A DNA stretch of 64,000 bases from contig CAIUWA010000016.1 of assembly GCA_903902745.1 (NCBI GenBank), positions 124,001 to 188,000 of the forward strand, written 5' to 3'. The notes under the pieces were generated by a model. The model was not told where the DNA came from. It saw only the letters and a list, made by a program, of their open reading frames with translations, and did not search any database. This document shows positions 18,947 to 27,058 of this stretch, in pieces (within the stretch, counting starts at the first letter, position 1; every line of letters starts with the position of its first letter). A program made the translations under genes and the position numbers. Origin of the DNA: an uncultured Opitutia bacterium (lineage in GTDB: Bacteria; Verrucomicrobiota; Verrucomicrobiia; Opitutales; Opitutaceae).

Positions 18947-18980
18947 AGGTGGAGCGCGTTGTCCCCAACACGCTCCACCT
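18947..18980. repeat. intergenic inverted repeat, 'AGGTGGAGCGCGTT' family, copy 3 (short form)
   Basis: AGGTGGAGCGCGTTG faces CAACACGCTCCACCT with one mismatch and a loop of about 4 nt. It follows the GH39 gene stop and precedes the cytochrome gene, where it could act as a minus-strand terminator or stabiliser. Confidence 0.82.
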
Positions 18981-18984
18981 CGGC

Positions 18985-20691
18985 TCACCACTCCAGCACG
19001 AGCAGCGAGACCGCCTGGCGCGGGAGCATGAATTTCAGCGTGGTCGCGCCATTGGCGACCGTGACATCCGCCGGTTCGGTGAGCGAAGCGAGCTTGCCGG
19101 CCTTTTCCATGACGACGTACTGCGCCTGGTTGGGCGAGGTCGGCGAGCCGAACTTCTTCCACTCCGTGAAGGAATTGCTGTGGGTCTCGTCGATCCGATA
19201 GTGGCTGAGCTTCGCCTTGGCGACACCCGCGGGCAGATGATCGAGCGCGAGCTCCACCGCGGCATCGGGGCCGGCCACATCGTCGTCGTGGTAATGCCAG
19301 ACCATCACGCAGAGCTTGTGCCCCTCGAGGCTGGAGATCGCCGAGACATCGGGCGCGCCGCGGACGCCGTCGCGCATGATGGCGTCGAGCGCCACCTCGC
19401 CCGTGCTGGTGGTCGCCACGCGCTGGCCGCCCATTTTGCTGAACATGCGGTAGATGTTGAACACCGGCAGGTCGATACCGGCGCTCGACACCGTCCGCTG
19501 GCCGGCGAAAAAGGGCTGGTCCTCAAACTCGAAGGACCACGTGAGCGCGCCCTCGAGGTTCACGCCGCGACGGTCGGCCAGCAGGTATTTGCGGGCGAAG
19601 ACGGCGGCCTGGTAGCTCGAGAACATCGTGGTGTTGCGGTAGCCGAGCTGCGGGCCCTGGCAGGCGGCGCAGCCGTCCGGATCGGACTCGCCGATGACGA
19701 TGGGCTTGTCCTTCAGCTCCGGCACGGCGGCGATCAGCGCGAAACCGGCGTCGGCGGTGCGCAGCTGGTTGGCGATGCCGAGGCGCACGTGGCCGTCGAC
19801 AAACCCGGGCGAGCCCTTGGCGTGGAAGGAGACAAAATCGGTCTTGGTGCCGGTCTCGCCCGTCGCGTAGTTCTTGCCGCGGGCGACGTGCGCGAGGAAT
19901 TCCTCCATGAACTTGCCGCCGGCACCGGCGACATCGGGCCCGCCGACCCGCGCGGTCGGGAGGGCGCGCAGGACGCCCGCCACCGCGTAGTCGTGGAGCT
20001 TGCAGAATTCCTCGACGGTGCCGTGCCAGTAGCCGGCGCCGTTGGCTTCGTTCCAGACCTCCCAGTACCATTTCTCGACCTCGGCCCGGCCGTAACGCTC
20101 GACGCAATGCTTCACCCACTGGTAGGCGAGCTCGCTCCATTTGTTGTAATCCTTCGGCGGGTAGCCCCAGCCGGCGCCAATGTTGCCGGTGCCGGTGCCC
20201 GGCCGCCAGGCGTGCTGATAGGGTTGCGGACCGGTGGTCATCGCCTCCGGCATGAAGCCGAGCTGAGCGTAGGGGTGCACGCCGCGGGCCCGGTAGGTGT
20301 CAAAGATGCGGTCCACGATGGTCCAGTCGTAGATGGGCCGGCCGGCGGTGTCCTCGGTGTAGACATTGGTGCTGCCCCACTTGTAGGCGGGAGTGCCGTC
20401 GCCGGTGTTGAGCAGGTTGTGCGCGCGGAAATACATGTCGTCGGACCGCAGCTCGCCGATCTCGCCCAGCAGTTTCTTGCCGTCCTTCATGTAGGCGTAG
20501 TTCGGCTCGTCGGCGCCGAAGAACTTCCAGATCGGCTTCATCTCGCCGACGGGTTGCCCGGCATTCACATGGATGCCGACGGGAAAGGGCGTGGTCGTGG
20601 TGGCGTACGCAGCCTTGGTGTCAGCGGCGGCGGCAAAAAGGCGGGCACCGAGCACGGTGAACGCCAGACAAAACAGGGTGCGAGGGTACAT
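18985..20691 (-). CDS. GH39-like glycosidase, secreted
   Basis: The start is placed at the internal ATG at 20691 (MYPRTLF), which leaves a clean signal peptide of about 20 residues and a mature protein starting near AAADTK; the upstream ATG at 20733 would add 14 non-conserved residues. The protein is about 568 residues. The (beta/alpha)8 barrel has WYWEVWNEANGAGYW with the acid/base Glu in NEA, and KPIVIGESDPDG with the likely nucleophile Glu in GES. GH39 includes beta-xylosidases and other retaining enzymes, and the true substrate here is uncertain. A C-terminal beta-sandwich (from about residue 430) is usual for the family. It is followed by the DUF1592/DUF1552 pair downstream. Confidence 0.85.
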   Translation of the reverse strand: MYPRTLFCLAFTVLGARLFAAAADTKAAYATTTTPFPVGIHVNAGQPVGEMKPIWKFFGADEPNYAYMKDGKKLLGEIGELRSDDMYFRAHNLLNTGDGTPAYKWGSTNVYTEDTAGRPIYDWTIVDRIFDTYRARGVHPYAQLGFMPEAMTTGPQPYQHAWRPGTGTGNIGAGWGYPPKDYNKWSELAYQWVKHCVERYGRAEVEKWYWEVWNEANGAGYWHGTVEEFCKLHDYAVAGVLRALPTARVGGPDVAGAGGKFMEEFLAHVARGKNYATGETGTKTDFVSFHAKGSPGFVDGHVRLGIANQLRTADAGFALIAAVPELKDKPIVIGESDPDGCAACQGPQLGYRNTTMFSSYQAAVFARKYLLADRRGVNLEGALTWSFEFEDQPFFAGQRTVSSAGIDLPVFNIYRMFSKMGGQRVATTSTGEVALDAIMRDGVRGAPDVSAISSLEGHKLCVMVWHYHDDDVAGPDAAVELALDHLPAGVAKAKLSHYRIDETHSNSFTEWKKFGSPTSPNQAQYVVMEKAGKLASLTEPADVTVANGATTLKFMLPRQAVSLLVLEW

Positions 20692-20769
20692 AATGGGGTT
20701 CGGAAAGCCTGCCCTCCGTCCACATCGGGGCAACCGCTTATTTTTAGGCGCTAACTGGTCACTTCGATC

Positions 20770-20797
20770 CCGGAATTTTTAGCCACAAAAATTCCGG
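20770..20797. repeat. AT-rich perfect hairpin downstream of the S9-like gene
   Basis: CCGGAATTTTT (20770-20780) and AAAAATTCCGG (20787-20797) form a perfect 11-bp stem with the loop AGCCAC. It lies between the S9-like gene (ends 20832) and the GH39 start at 20691. It may serve as a terminator or processing site; no U-tract follows outside the stem, so the role is uncertain. Confidence 0.6.
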
Positions 20798-20831
20798 AGG
20801 GCGTCCGCGAGGAACGCCCCCTACACGCGCG

Positions 20832-23270
20832 CTACTTCTGCACCTTGGGAATGCCGATCTTCACGTCGAAGTCGTAGAGGCTGATCATCATGAATTCCTG
20901 GACCTTGGTCCACGCCTGCAGGCGGGCCTTGGGCAGGCCGCGGGTGAACTCACCCGAGATTTCAAGATATTCGGGCGGGTTGCCGGCCTTGCTCAGGGCC
21001 GAGCGCAGGGCCGAAGACACGCCGGCCTCGCCGCCGGCGTCGTAGGGATCCTGCAGGAGGAGGACCGGCTTGGTGAACAACTCCGGATGTTGCGCCGGCG
21101 AAAGGGCGGCGAGACGGGCCTTGTCGTGACCAAAATACCAGCGACGAAGCTCGCTGGCAAAATTCACGTATTCGGGCGGGAACGGCGGGGGTGGCGGTCC
21201 ACCGCGTCCGCCCGCCGTCGCGGGGGCCGCGGCGGTGCCGGCGGCATCCGGCTGGGTGCCACTCACCGGGTCGGGGTCTCCATTGGTCGACGGAGCGGCA
21301 TCCAGCGCGCCCATGCCCTGCTCGGCAAAGGATGGCACCAGCAGGCCCCGCTGCGCCAGCGGGCCACTCTGCCCCGGGCCGAAATTGATCATGAAATCCT
21401 GCGTCTGCTTCATGGTGCTGTTCGCCACCTCTCCGCGATCGATGGCCTCCCGCCAGCTCTCGGGCTTGCGGCTCCACTGCTCCAAGTCGGTCGGGGCGTT
21501 GATCGCGACGGCGCAGCGAAAATCATCCGGGTAAAGCTGCAGCGCGCGCAGGGCCAGGTAACCGCCGAAGCCCTGGCCGAGCAGCGCGACCCGCTTGCGG
21601 TCGACATTGTAGCGGGCCTCCACCCACGTGATCGCGGCGCGGATGTCCGCGACGGGAATGCCGTCGAGACTCTCCCGCAGGGCCTCGCGAAACCGCGTGC
21701 CGAAGCCGGCGGAGCCGCGATAGTTCACCTGCAGCACGAAAAAGCCCATGGCCGCGAACATCTGCGCGTCGTGGTTGAAGCCGGGGGCATCGCGGTCCCA
21801 CGGCCCGTCATGACACCAGACCAGCAGCGGCGGCTGGGTTTTCAGCGGTGTCTTGGGCACGGTGAGGTAGCCGGTGAGATGAACCCCCTCGGGCGTATCG
21901 AAGGCAAAGGTCGTGGCGGCGTTGGTCTGGTCCGGATCCACCGCCGGCGCGCGGCGGACGATCTGCACGAGCCGGTTTTCGGCGCGATGATAGAGATAGT
22001 AGCGTCCGGGATCGCCCACACTGGAGGCGAAGACAAGAAACCGCGTGCGCGAATCATCCCAGTCGATGAGCTGCACGCTGCGGCCGGGAAACTTGCCGTC
22101 GAGCGTCGCCTGGAGGCCAGCCAGTTCGGGATCCAGCCATTGCGCCGCCGGCTCCAGGCCGGCGACACGGACGCCGACGAGCCGGCGCTGCTTCTGGTCA
22201 AACACCAGGGCCGGGAGGGAGCCGGACGTTTCAAATCCCGCGAGATCGAACGCGGGATGCTCGACCGCCAGGGCCGTGCGCTTCGCCGTGCGGAGGTCGA
22301 GCGCGTAAAGTCCGTAGGTGTCGCGGCCGGCGTTGGAGGCGAGATAGAGGATGTCCGGGTCGTAGTCGAAACCGACGGGAAAAGTGCGGGTTCCGAGATA
22401 ATTGGCCGGGGTGACGGCATCGCCGAAGAGTTTGTCCAGCTCCTTGCTGGCCCGCCGGCCGGGAGACGGCAGGGAAATGAAGCTCTGCCCGGCCCGGTCG
22501 ATGGGGTCCCAGATTTCGATGCGGGCCTGGCCATTCCGGTCGTACAGCAGACGGCCATTGACGTCCTGCTCGTGCAGCACCTGCCGCTGGCCCGTGCGGA
22601 CATTGATGCGAAACAAGCCGGTCGCCACGCGACCGTAAAGGGAGGGATCGGCGCTGCCGGAGCCCAACGCCGGACGAACCGCCTCGACCAGGATGGAGTC
22701 CTGCACATCCGCCGCCAGGTCGATCACGCGGGGCTGACGCGGCAGCCTTTCGGTGCTGCCGTCCGGCAGCGGGAACAACAACACGAGATTTTCCTCGTCA
22801 GCCAGTTTCATCAAATGCCGGCCGTCGGCATCCACCGCATAGACCACGGTGACATTGGCGGGCTCATGCACGCGCCGCACATCGACCTCGTCAAGCGAGG
22901 GCATCTCGGCGGCAAAGACCAGCCGGCCGGGGCCGACCCAGCGGAAAAACGGCACGCGCATCGGCGACTTCTCGTGGTCCCGCGAATCGCGGATGACCAC
23001 ATCCCGGCCCACCGGCAGGACGGCCTTTTTGGTCGGATCGTCCACATCGATGATGACGATCATGGTCAGTTCTTCCTCGTGCACGGTGTAGGCGAGGTGA
23101 TGTCCGTCCGGGGCCAGCGTGGCCTGCTGCGTCCGGTCCGGCTGCAGCCACGCGGCCAGATCGCGGGAGGTCGGCGCGGCGGCGTGCGCGGGAGAGGCGA
23201 GCCACCCCAAGCAGGCCGGGAGCAGCAGCGGCAATAAAGTCCGACCACTAAATCGAGGATGGCTGTTCAT
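20832..23270 (-). CDS. S9 prolyl-oligopeptidase-fold protein lacking catalytic Ser and His (predicted pseudoenzyme)
   Basis: The 812-residue protein has a signal peptide (about residues 1-30), a beta-propeller-like N-terminal half and a C-terminal alpha/beta-hydrolase domain. The hydrolase landmarks are in order: PLLVWCHDGPWDRD (oxyanion region), VLQVNYRGSAGFG, then LLGQGFGGYLALRAL where S9 enzymes have GxSxGG. The Ser position is Gly567 (codon GGC at 21570-21572). The Asp region is present (LLLQDPYDAGG), but the usual GHGF-type His motif near the end reads GEFTRGLP. A Pro/Gly/Ala-rich insert (about residues 640-690) separates the Ser and Asp regions. Peptidase activity is therefore unlikely. 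It overlaps the upstream gene by 4 nt (ATGA). Confidence 0.88.
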   Translation of the reverse strand: MNSHPRFSGRTLLPLLLPACLGWLASPAHAAAPTSRDLAAWLQPDRTQQATLAPDGHHLAYTVHEEELTMIVIIDVDDPTKKAVLPVGRDVVIRDSRDHEKSPMRVPFFRWVGPGRLVFAAEMPSLDEVDVRRVHEPANVTVVYAVDADGRHLMKLADEENLVLLFPLPDGSTERLPRQPRVIDLAADVQDSILVEAVRPALGSGSADPSLYGRVATGLFRINVRTGQRQVLHEQDVNGRLLYDRNGQARIEIWDPIDRAGQSFISLPSPGRRASKELDKLFGDAVTPANYLGTRTFPVGFDYDPDILYLASNAGRDTYGLYALDLRTAKRTALAVEHPAFDLAGFETSGSLPALVFDQKQRRLVGVRVAGLEPAAQWLDPELAGLQATLDGKFPGRSVQLIDWDDSRTRFLVFASSVGDPGRYYLYHRAENRLVQIVRRAPAVDPDQTNAATTFAFDTPEGVHLTGYLTVPKTPLKTQPPLLVWCHDGPWDRDAPGFNHDAQMFAAMGFFVLQVNYRGSAGFGTRFREALRESLDGIPVADIRAAITWVEARYNVDRKRVALLGQGFGGYLALRALQLYPDDFRCAVAINAPTDLEQWSRKPESWREAIDRGEVANSTMKQTQDFMINFGPGQSGPLAQRGLLVPSFAEQGMGALDAAPSTNGDPDPVSGTQPDAAGTAAAPATAGGRGGPPPPPFPPEYVNFASELRRWYFGHDKARLAALSPAQHPELFTKPVLLLQDPYDAGGEAGVSSALRSALSKAGNPPEYLEISGEFTRGLPKARLQAWTKVQEFMMISLYDFDVKIGIPKVQK

Positions 23271-24982
23271 GGCGCGGCTGCGGGTTGAGCCATGGCGGCC
23301 AGATTCACGCGCAGTTGTTCAAAGCGGGTTTGGAAGGCGGGGTCAGTTCCGACCTTCAGGCCGCGAACAATCAATGCCTCGGCCTCGGGCTTGAAGCCCT
23401 GCCGGGCGTTAAGCCAAGCGGCCTGGTAAATGAGAGGGGCGTTGCGCGGGAAATAGGCCACGCCTTCGTCCAGCATGGCCAGATTCTTGCGCGTGAACGC
23501 CGGGACGCTGCGGGCCCATACGTCGGCGGTCAGGGCATACATCTCCAGGAGCGCCGGCGGCTGCCGCCAGGCGGTGACCAGGGGCTGGAGCACGCTGGTC
23601 GCCTGGGCTGCACTGAGGCGGCCGCCGGGCGCGTCGGGGGCTTTCTGCGCCTCGGCATAGCGCAGTCGGGCCAGTTCGTAACTGGCGCGCGGCCGCACCA
23701 CCCCGCCCTGCACCGCGGCCTCGAGGAACTTGCGCGCACCAGCGTCATTGCCGGCGTCGCACTCGCAGAGGCCGATCACGGCCTGTAGGCGCGGATCGCG
23801 TTCGCCCTTGTCATAGGCACGCATGAGCGTGCGCCGCGCCTGTTCGGCGTATTTTGGCACCAGCTGCGGAAACCGGGGCTTGACCCAGCCGATTTCCAGG
23901 CGCTCGAGGTCGCCCTTGATCCGCGCGATCTCGAGATCCGTGGCCGGGCGTGGCGTCAGGCGCGGCAGCGCGGCCAGCTTGCCGGGCTTGAGGCGGAGCG
24001 TGCCGAGCACGGCGTTGGAAAGATAGTCGCTCATGCGTTCCTGCGCATCCACGTAGCCCAGGCCGAAGCATTCCCGGAAGACCTCCTCGGTGACCGGCTC
24101 CGCGCTGGCGCGCGCGACAAACTTCCAGAGCGCCGGCTGGCGCGGATGATCGTCACCCTCCATCGCCCAGCGCAGGAACAGGGCGGCCTGGCCCCGCCAG
24201 AGCGCTGCATCGGCGCCCGGTCCCGGCGAGGAAAAAAACTCGGCCAGCGGCAGCAGCGACCGCGGATAATCCGGATCCCTTTTCAGATTTTTGGTTTCCG
24301 CGGCGGAAACCCACTCAACGGGACTCAAGGTGATTGGATTCCGCTCGAAATCCCCCGCGTCATACAGATCCACAAAACCTTCCACGAACCACGCGGGCGG
24401 GGACGGCGTCCGGCTCTTGATTGCGTACCGGATATAATCGGGCGTCAGGGCCAGCTGGGCCTGTGCAAAGCCCCCCTCCTCCAGAATGAAAAACGCCGAG
24501 GTCGCATCCCGGTCGGTGAGCCGCAAGTTGGGCATGGAACGGTAGCCGACGCCCCGGCTGGACCGGCGGCTCTCCCCGCCGGCATCTTTCCCGTCCCGCA
24601 ACAGGTCCGCCACCACTTCCTGCGCGACCACCGGCTTGCTTTCCTCGCTGTAAAGCACCGCGGTGTCCGGCACGGCGCGCTTCGCCTGCAGGTCGGGGGG
24701 CAACATCACGGCAAGCAACTGCTGCAGCCGGTACATCTCCTCCACCAGGTGCAGGGTTGTGCCATCGCGGCAGCGCGAGAGCACCTCCAGTCCGGGAATT
24801 TCCACATATCGCCAGGGCGGTCCGTTCACCTGCTCCGCCACCATGAGCGGCGGCAGCTCGACAAACCGATCGGGCGCCGGCGCGTCCTCCGCCGCCTGTC
24901 CACGGCCGGCAGCCAGCCCGGCGATTGCCAGCAGGCAGAGGGGCAGACGGAGGGGCGACATCAGGGGGTGGGACGTTGTCAT
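23267..24982 (-). CDS. secreted protein of unknown function, gluzincin-like region without HExxH, TPR-like C-terminus
   Basis: The 571-residue protein has a signal peptide (about residues 1-30). The centre has PPAWFVEGFVDLYD (residues 195-208), which resembles the segment after the zinc motif in peptidase-MA/DUF1570-type proteins (P-x-W-x-x-E-G). However, the place where HExxH should stand reads YIRYA (183-187), so zinc binding is not expected. Residues 350-560 are helical and TPR-like (MRAYDKGERDPRLQAVIG, then EARKFLEAAV-type helices). Its stop overlaps the start of the S9-like gene by 4 nt, so the two are almost certainly co-translated. The function is unknown; the pairing suggests a joint binding or scaffolding role. 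Confidence 0.75.
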   Translation of the reverse strand: MTTSHPLMSPLRLPLCLLAIAGLAAGRGQAAEDAPAPDRFVELPPLMVAEQVNGPPWRYVEIPGLEVLSRCRDGTTLHLVEEMYRLQQLLAVMLPPDLQAKRAVPDTAVLYSEESKPVVAQEVVADLLRDGKDAGGESRRSSRGVGYRSMPNLRLTDRDATSAFFILEEGGFAQAQLALTPDYIRYAIKSRTPSPPAWFVEGFVDLYDAGDFERNPITLSPVEWVSAAETKNLKRDPDYPRSLLPLAEFFSSPGPGADAALWRGQAALFLRWAMEGDDHPRQPALWKFVARASAEPVTEEVFRECFGLGYVDAQERMSDYLSNAVLGTLRLKPGKLAALPRLTPRPATDLEIARIKGDLERLEIGWVKPRFPQLVPKYAEQARRTLMRAYDKGERDPRLQAVIGLCECDAGNDAGARKFLEAAVQGGVVRPRASYELARLRYAEAQKAPDAPGGRLSAAQATSVLQPLVTAWRQPPALLEMYALTADVWARSVPAFTRKNLAMLDEGVAYFPRNAPLIYQAAWLNARQGFKPEAEALIVRGLKVGTDPAFQTRFEQLRVNLAAMAQPAAAP

Positions 24983-25116
24983 CGGGGCGGCGGTTACCCT
25001 TCACCTTTCGCCGGCATCATGCAATCCCGCGCCGGGCCGGACATGGGGCATGGCTGCTCGGTCCATTGGCTTCTTGTCTCAGTTTTTTGCGATCAGTTTG
25101 GATCCACGCGGAGGCT

Positions 25117-25182
25117 AACGGCCCGAGCAAGCTCGGGCCCTACAGCTGATTTATTGTAGGGTCCGACCTTGGTCGGGCCGTT
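25117..25182. repeat. compound palindrome: two hairpins inside one larger inverted repeat
   Basis: AACGGCCCGA (25117-25126) pairs with TCGGGCCGTT (25173-25182). Within it GGCCCGAGC faces GCTCGGGCC with a 2-nt loop, and GTCCGACC faces GGTCGGGC. TGTAGGG/CCCTACA pairs across the centre. It ends only 6 bp from the stop of the tandem acetylesterase gene and probably shapes that mRNA 3' end. Confidence 0.8.
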
Positions 25183-25187
25183 TGTCA

Positions 25188-26930
25188 TTAACGCGAACCG
25201 GATCCGATGGCGGCCACCGGCTTCGCTTTGTCCGAGAAATAGGATGCGAGCGGATTTCCCGGCAGGCCCTTGAGCCCGGCGACCACGAAGGTGGCGTTGA
25301 GCTCGGCACCCTCACGGTTGGGATGAGTGTGCTCATCCGGTGTCGGCTGCGGGAAGAGTTTCATCACCGCGTCATGCCCGATCTGGTCGTAGCGGTCGGC
25401 GATGTTGCCGTTGAGGTCAATGAACCCGATTTTTTCCGCCGCCGCAACTTGCGCCGCCCAGCCGGCATAGTCGGCGGCGTTGCGCTTGATCTTGCCGTCG
25501 TCAGTCCAGATGCGGCGCGGAATGAGTGAACACATGATCGGCGTGGCGCCCTTCGCCTTGGTGTCAGCGATGAACTTCCGCAGGTACCAGCCGTAGGTGT
25601 GCACGACCTCGTGCTTCTTGGTCATGACGTTGTCGATTTCCTTCGTCTCCTCGCCAATACCCTTGAGCGTGCCGCGCGCCCGAAGCGGCCCGGGCGGCTC
25701 GTCGTTGAGTGCGTAGTCGTCGTTGTGACCAAACTGCATGAGCACGAAGTCGCCGGGCTTGAGCATCGGGATCACCCGGTCCCAGTTGCCACCCGTGAGG
25801 TAGGTCCGGCTGCTCAGGCCGCCGACGGCACGGTTGACGAGGTTGACCTTGGCCGGATCGAAATAGGCCGCAAGCGGCTCGCCCCAACCCCACTGCCCTT
25901 GGGCGCCGAGGCCCTGGCCGTCGCCCGCACCGTTGCGGACCGTGGAATCGCCGATGAGAAAAACGGTCGGGAGCTTCGGGTTGGCGGGCTCGGGCTGGGT
26001 CATGCGGGGGCGGGCGGGCTCCGCGACGCGCTCCGCCGGGGCGGCCGCAACGGCGGCGCCCTTGGGCGAAAGATACTGCGCGAAGCGTACGCTGCGCAGT
26101 GCCTTCAGGCCGGAGACGACCGTGGCGGCGTTGTAGTCCGCGCCCTCCTTGTTCGAATGCGTGCGGTCCGGCTGGTAAAGTTTGCCCATGGCCTCCTGCC
26201 CCATCTTTTCATAACCGTCGGCGGCGAGGTTGGTGAGATCGACGAAGGCGTTGCTGCCGGCCTGCGCGATTTCCCGGGTCCACTTGACGTATTCGCCCAG
26301 CCCGCGCTCGACCTTGCCGTCGGTCCAGTTGTTGCGGACCGTGACCGAGACGAGAATCGGCGTGGCGCCTTTCGCCTTCGTGTCGGAAACCATCTTCCGC
26401 ATGTACCAGCCGTAGGTGTGGACGACCTCGTGCTTCTTGGTGACGACGTTGTCGATTTCCTGCGATTCCTCGCCGAGGCCGGGCAGCGAGCCGCGGGCGC
26501 GCAGCGGACGGTTGGAACCGGCGGGTTCCTCGTTGATCGCGCCGCCGTCATTGTGACCGAACTGGATGAGGACGTAGTCGCCGGCCTTGGCCTTGCTGAT
26601 GATATTTTCCCAGGAGCCGTCCGTGATGAAGGTGCGGCTGCTGCGCCCGCCGCGCGCGCCGTTGAAGACGTTGATCTTGGCCGGGTCGAAATAGCCGGCA
26701 AAGGGCGTGCCCCAACCCTGGATGCCGGTGTCGCTGCCGGGCGCCGCGGTGGAATCGCTGGCGATGAAGAGGGTCGGCAATTTGGGATCGAGGACCACCG
26801 CCGGCGCGGGCGGCGGCGCAGGCGGCGGCGCCACGGTCTGGTCGGCCGCCCGGGTTGAAGACACAGGCAGGGCCAGGCCCGCGAGCAGCAGGAGGCCGGT
26901 GAACAATGATTTCAGGGAGGGGGGGTGCAT
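25188..26930 (-). CDS. tandem rhamnogalacturonan acetylesterase (two CE12-type SGNH domains)
   Basis: The 580-residue protein has a signal peptide, a Pro/Ala linker and then two homologous SGNH hydrolase domains. Domain 1 (about residues 45-290) has FIASDSTAAPG (block I Ser), IQFGHNDGG (block III) and DRTH (block V). Domain 2 (about 320-570) has FLIGDSTVRNG, MQFGHNDDY and EHTH. Members of CE12 remove O-acetyl groups from RG-I backbone galacturonic acid so that lyases can act. In domain 2 the third residue before His is Glu where Asp is usual, though an Asp sits one residue earlier, so activity there is uncertain. Two single-domain relatives follow at 27059 and 29863. Confidence 0.88.
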   Translation of the reverse strand: MHPPSLKSLFTGLLLLAGLALPVSSTRAADQTVAPPPAPPPAPAVVLDPKLPTLFIASDSTAAPGSDTGIQGWGTPFAGYFDPAKINVFNGARGGRSSRTFITDGSWENIISKAKAGDYVLIQFGHNDGGAINEEPAGSNRPLRARGSLPGLGEESQEIDNVVTKKHEVVHTYGWYMRKMVSDTKAKGATPILVSVTVRNNWTDGKVERGLGEYVKWTREIAQAGSNAFVDLTNLAADGYEKMGQEAMGKLYQPDRTHSNKEGADYNAATVVSGLKALRSVRFAQYLSPKGAAVAAAPAERVAEPARPRMTQPEPANPKLPTVFLIGDSTVRNGAGDGQGLGAQGQWGWGEPLAAYFDPAKVNLVNRAVGGLSSRTYLTGGNWDRVIPMLKPGDFVLMQFGHNDDYALNDEPPGPLRARGTLKGIGEETKEIDNVMTKKHEVVHTYGWYLRKFIADTKAKGATPIMCSLIPRRIWTDDGKIKRNAADYAGWAAQVAAAEKIGFIDLNGNIADRYDQIGHDAVMKLFPQPTPDEHTHPNREGAELNATFVVAGLKGLPGNPLASYFSDKAKPVAAIGSGSR

Positions 26931-26947
26931 GGGGAATTTGGGAAATG

Positions 26948-27042
26948 TTTTAAACGCAGAGGGCGCGGAGACGGAAGGAGGGCTTAGATCCGATGAATCT
27001 AGTTCGATCTCCCCGTTATCTCTGCGTCCTCCGCGTTAAAAT
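26948..27042. repeat. intergenic inverted repeat, 'CGCAGAGGCGCAG' family, copy 2
   Basis: The arms start at 26948 (TTTAAACGCAGAGGGCGCGG) and end at 27042 (CTGCGTCCTCCGCGTTAAAA). It lies between the tandem acetylesterase gene and the next CE12 gene. Confidence 0.75.
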
Positions 27043-27058
27043 GGTTTGCGCTGAAAAA

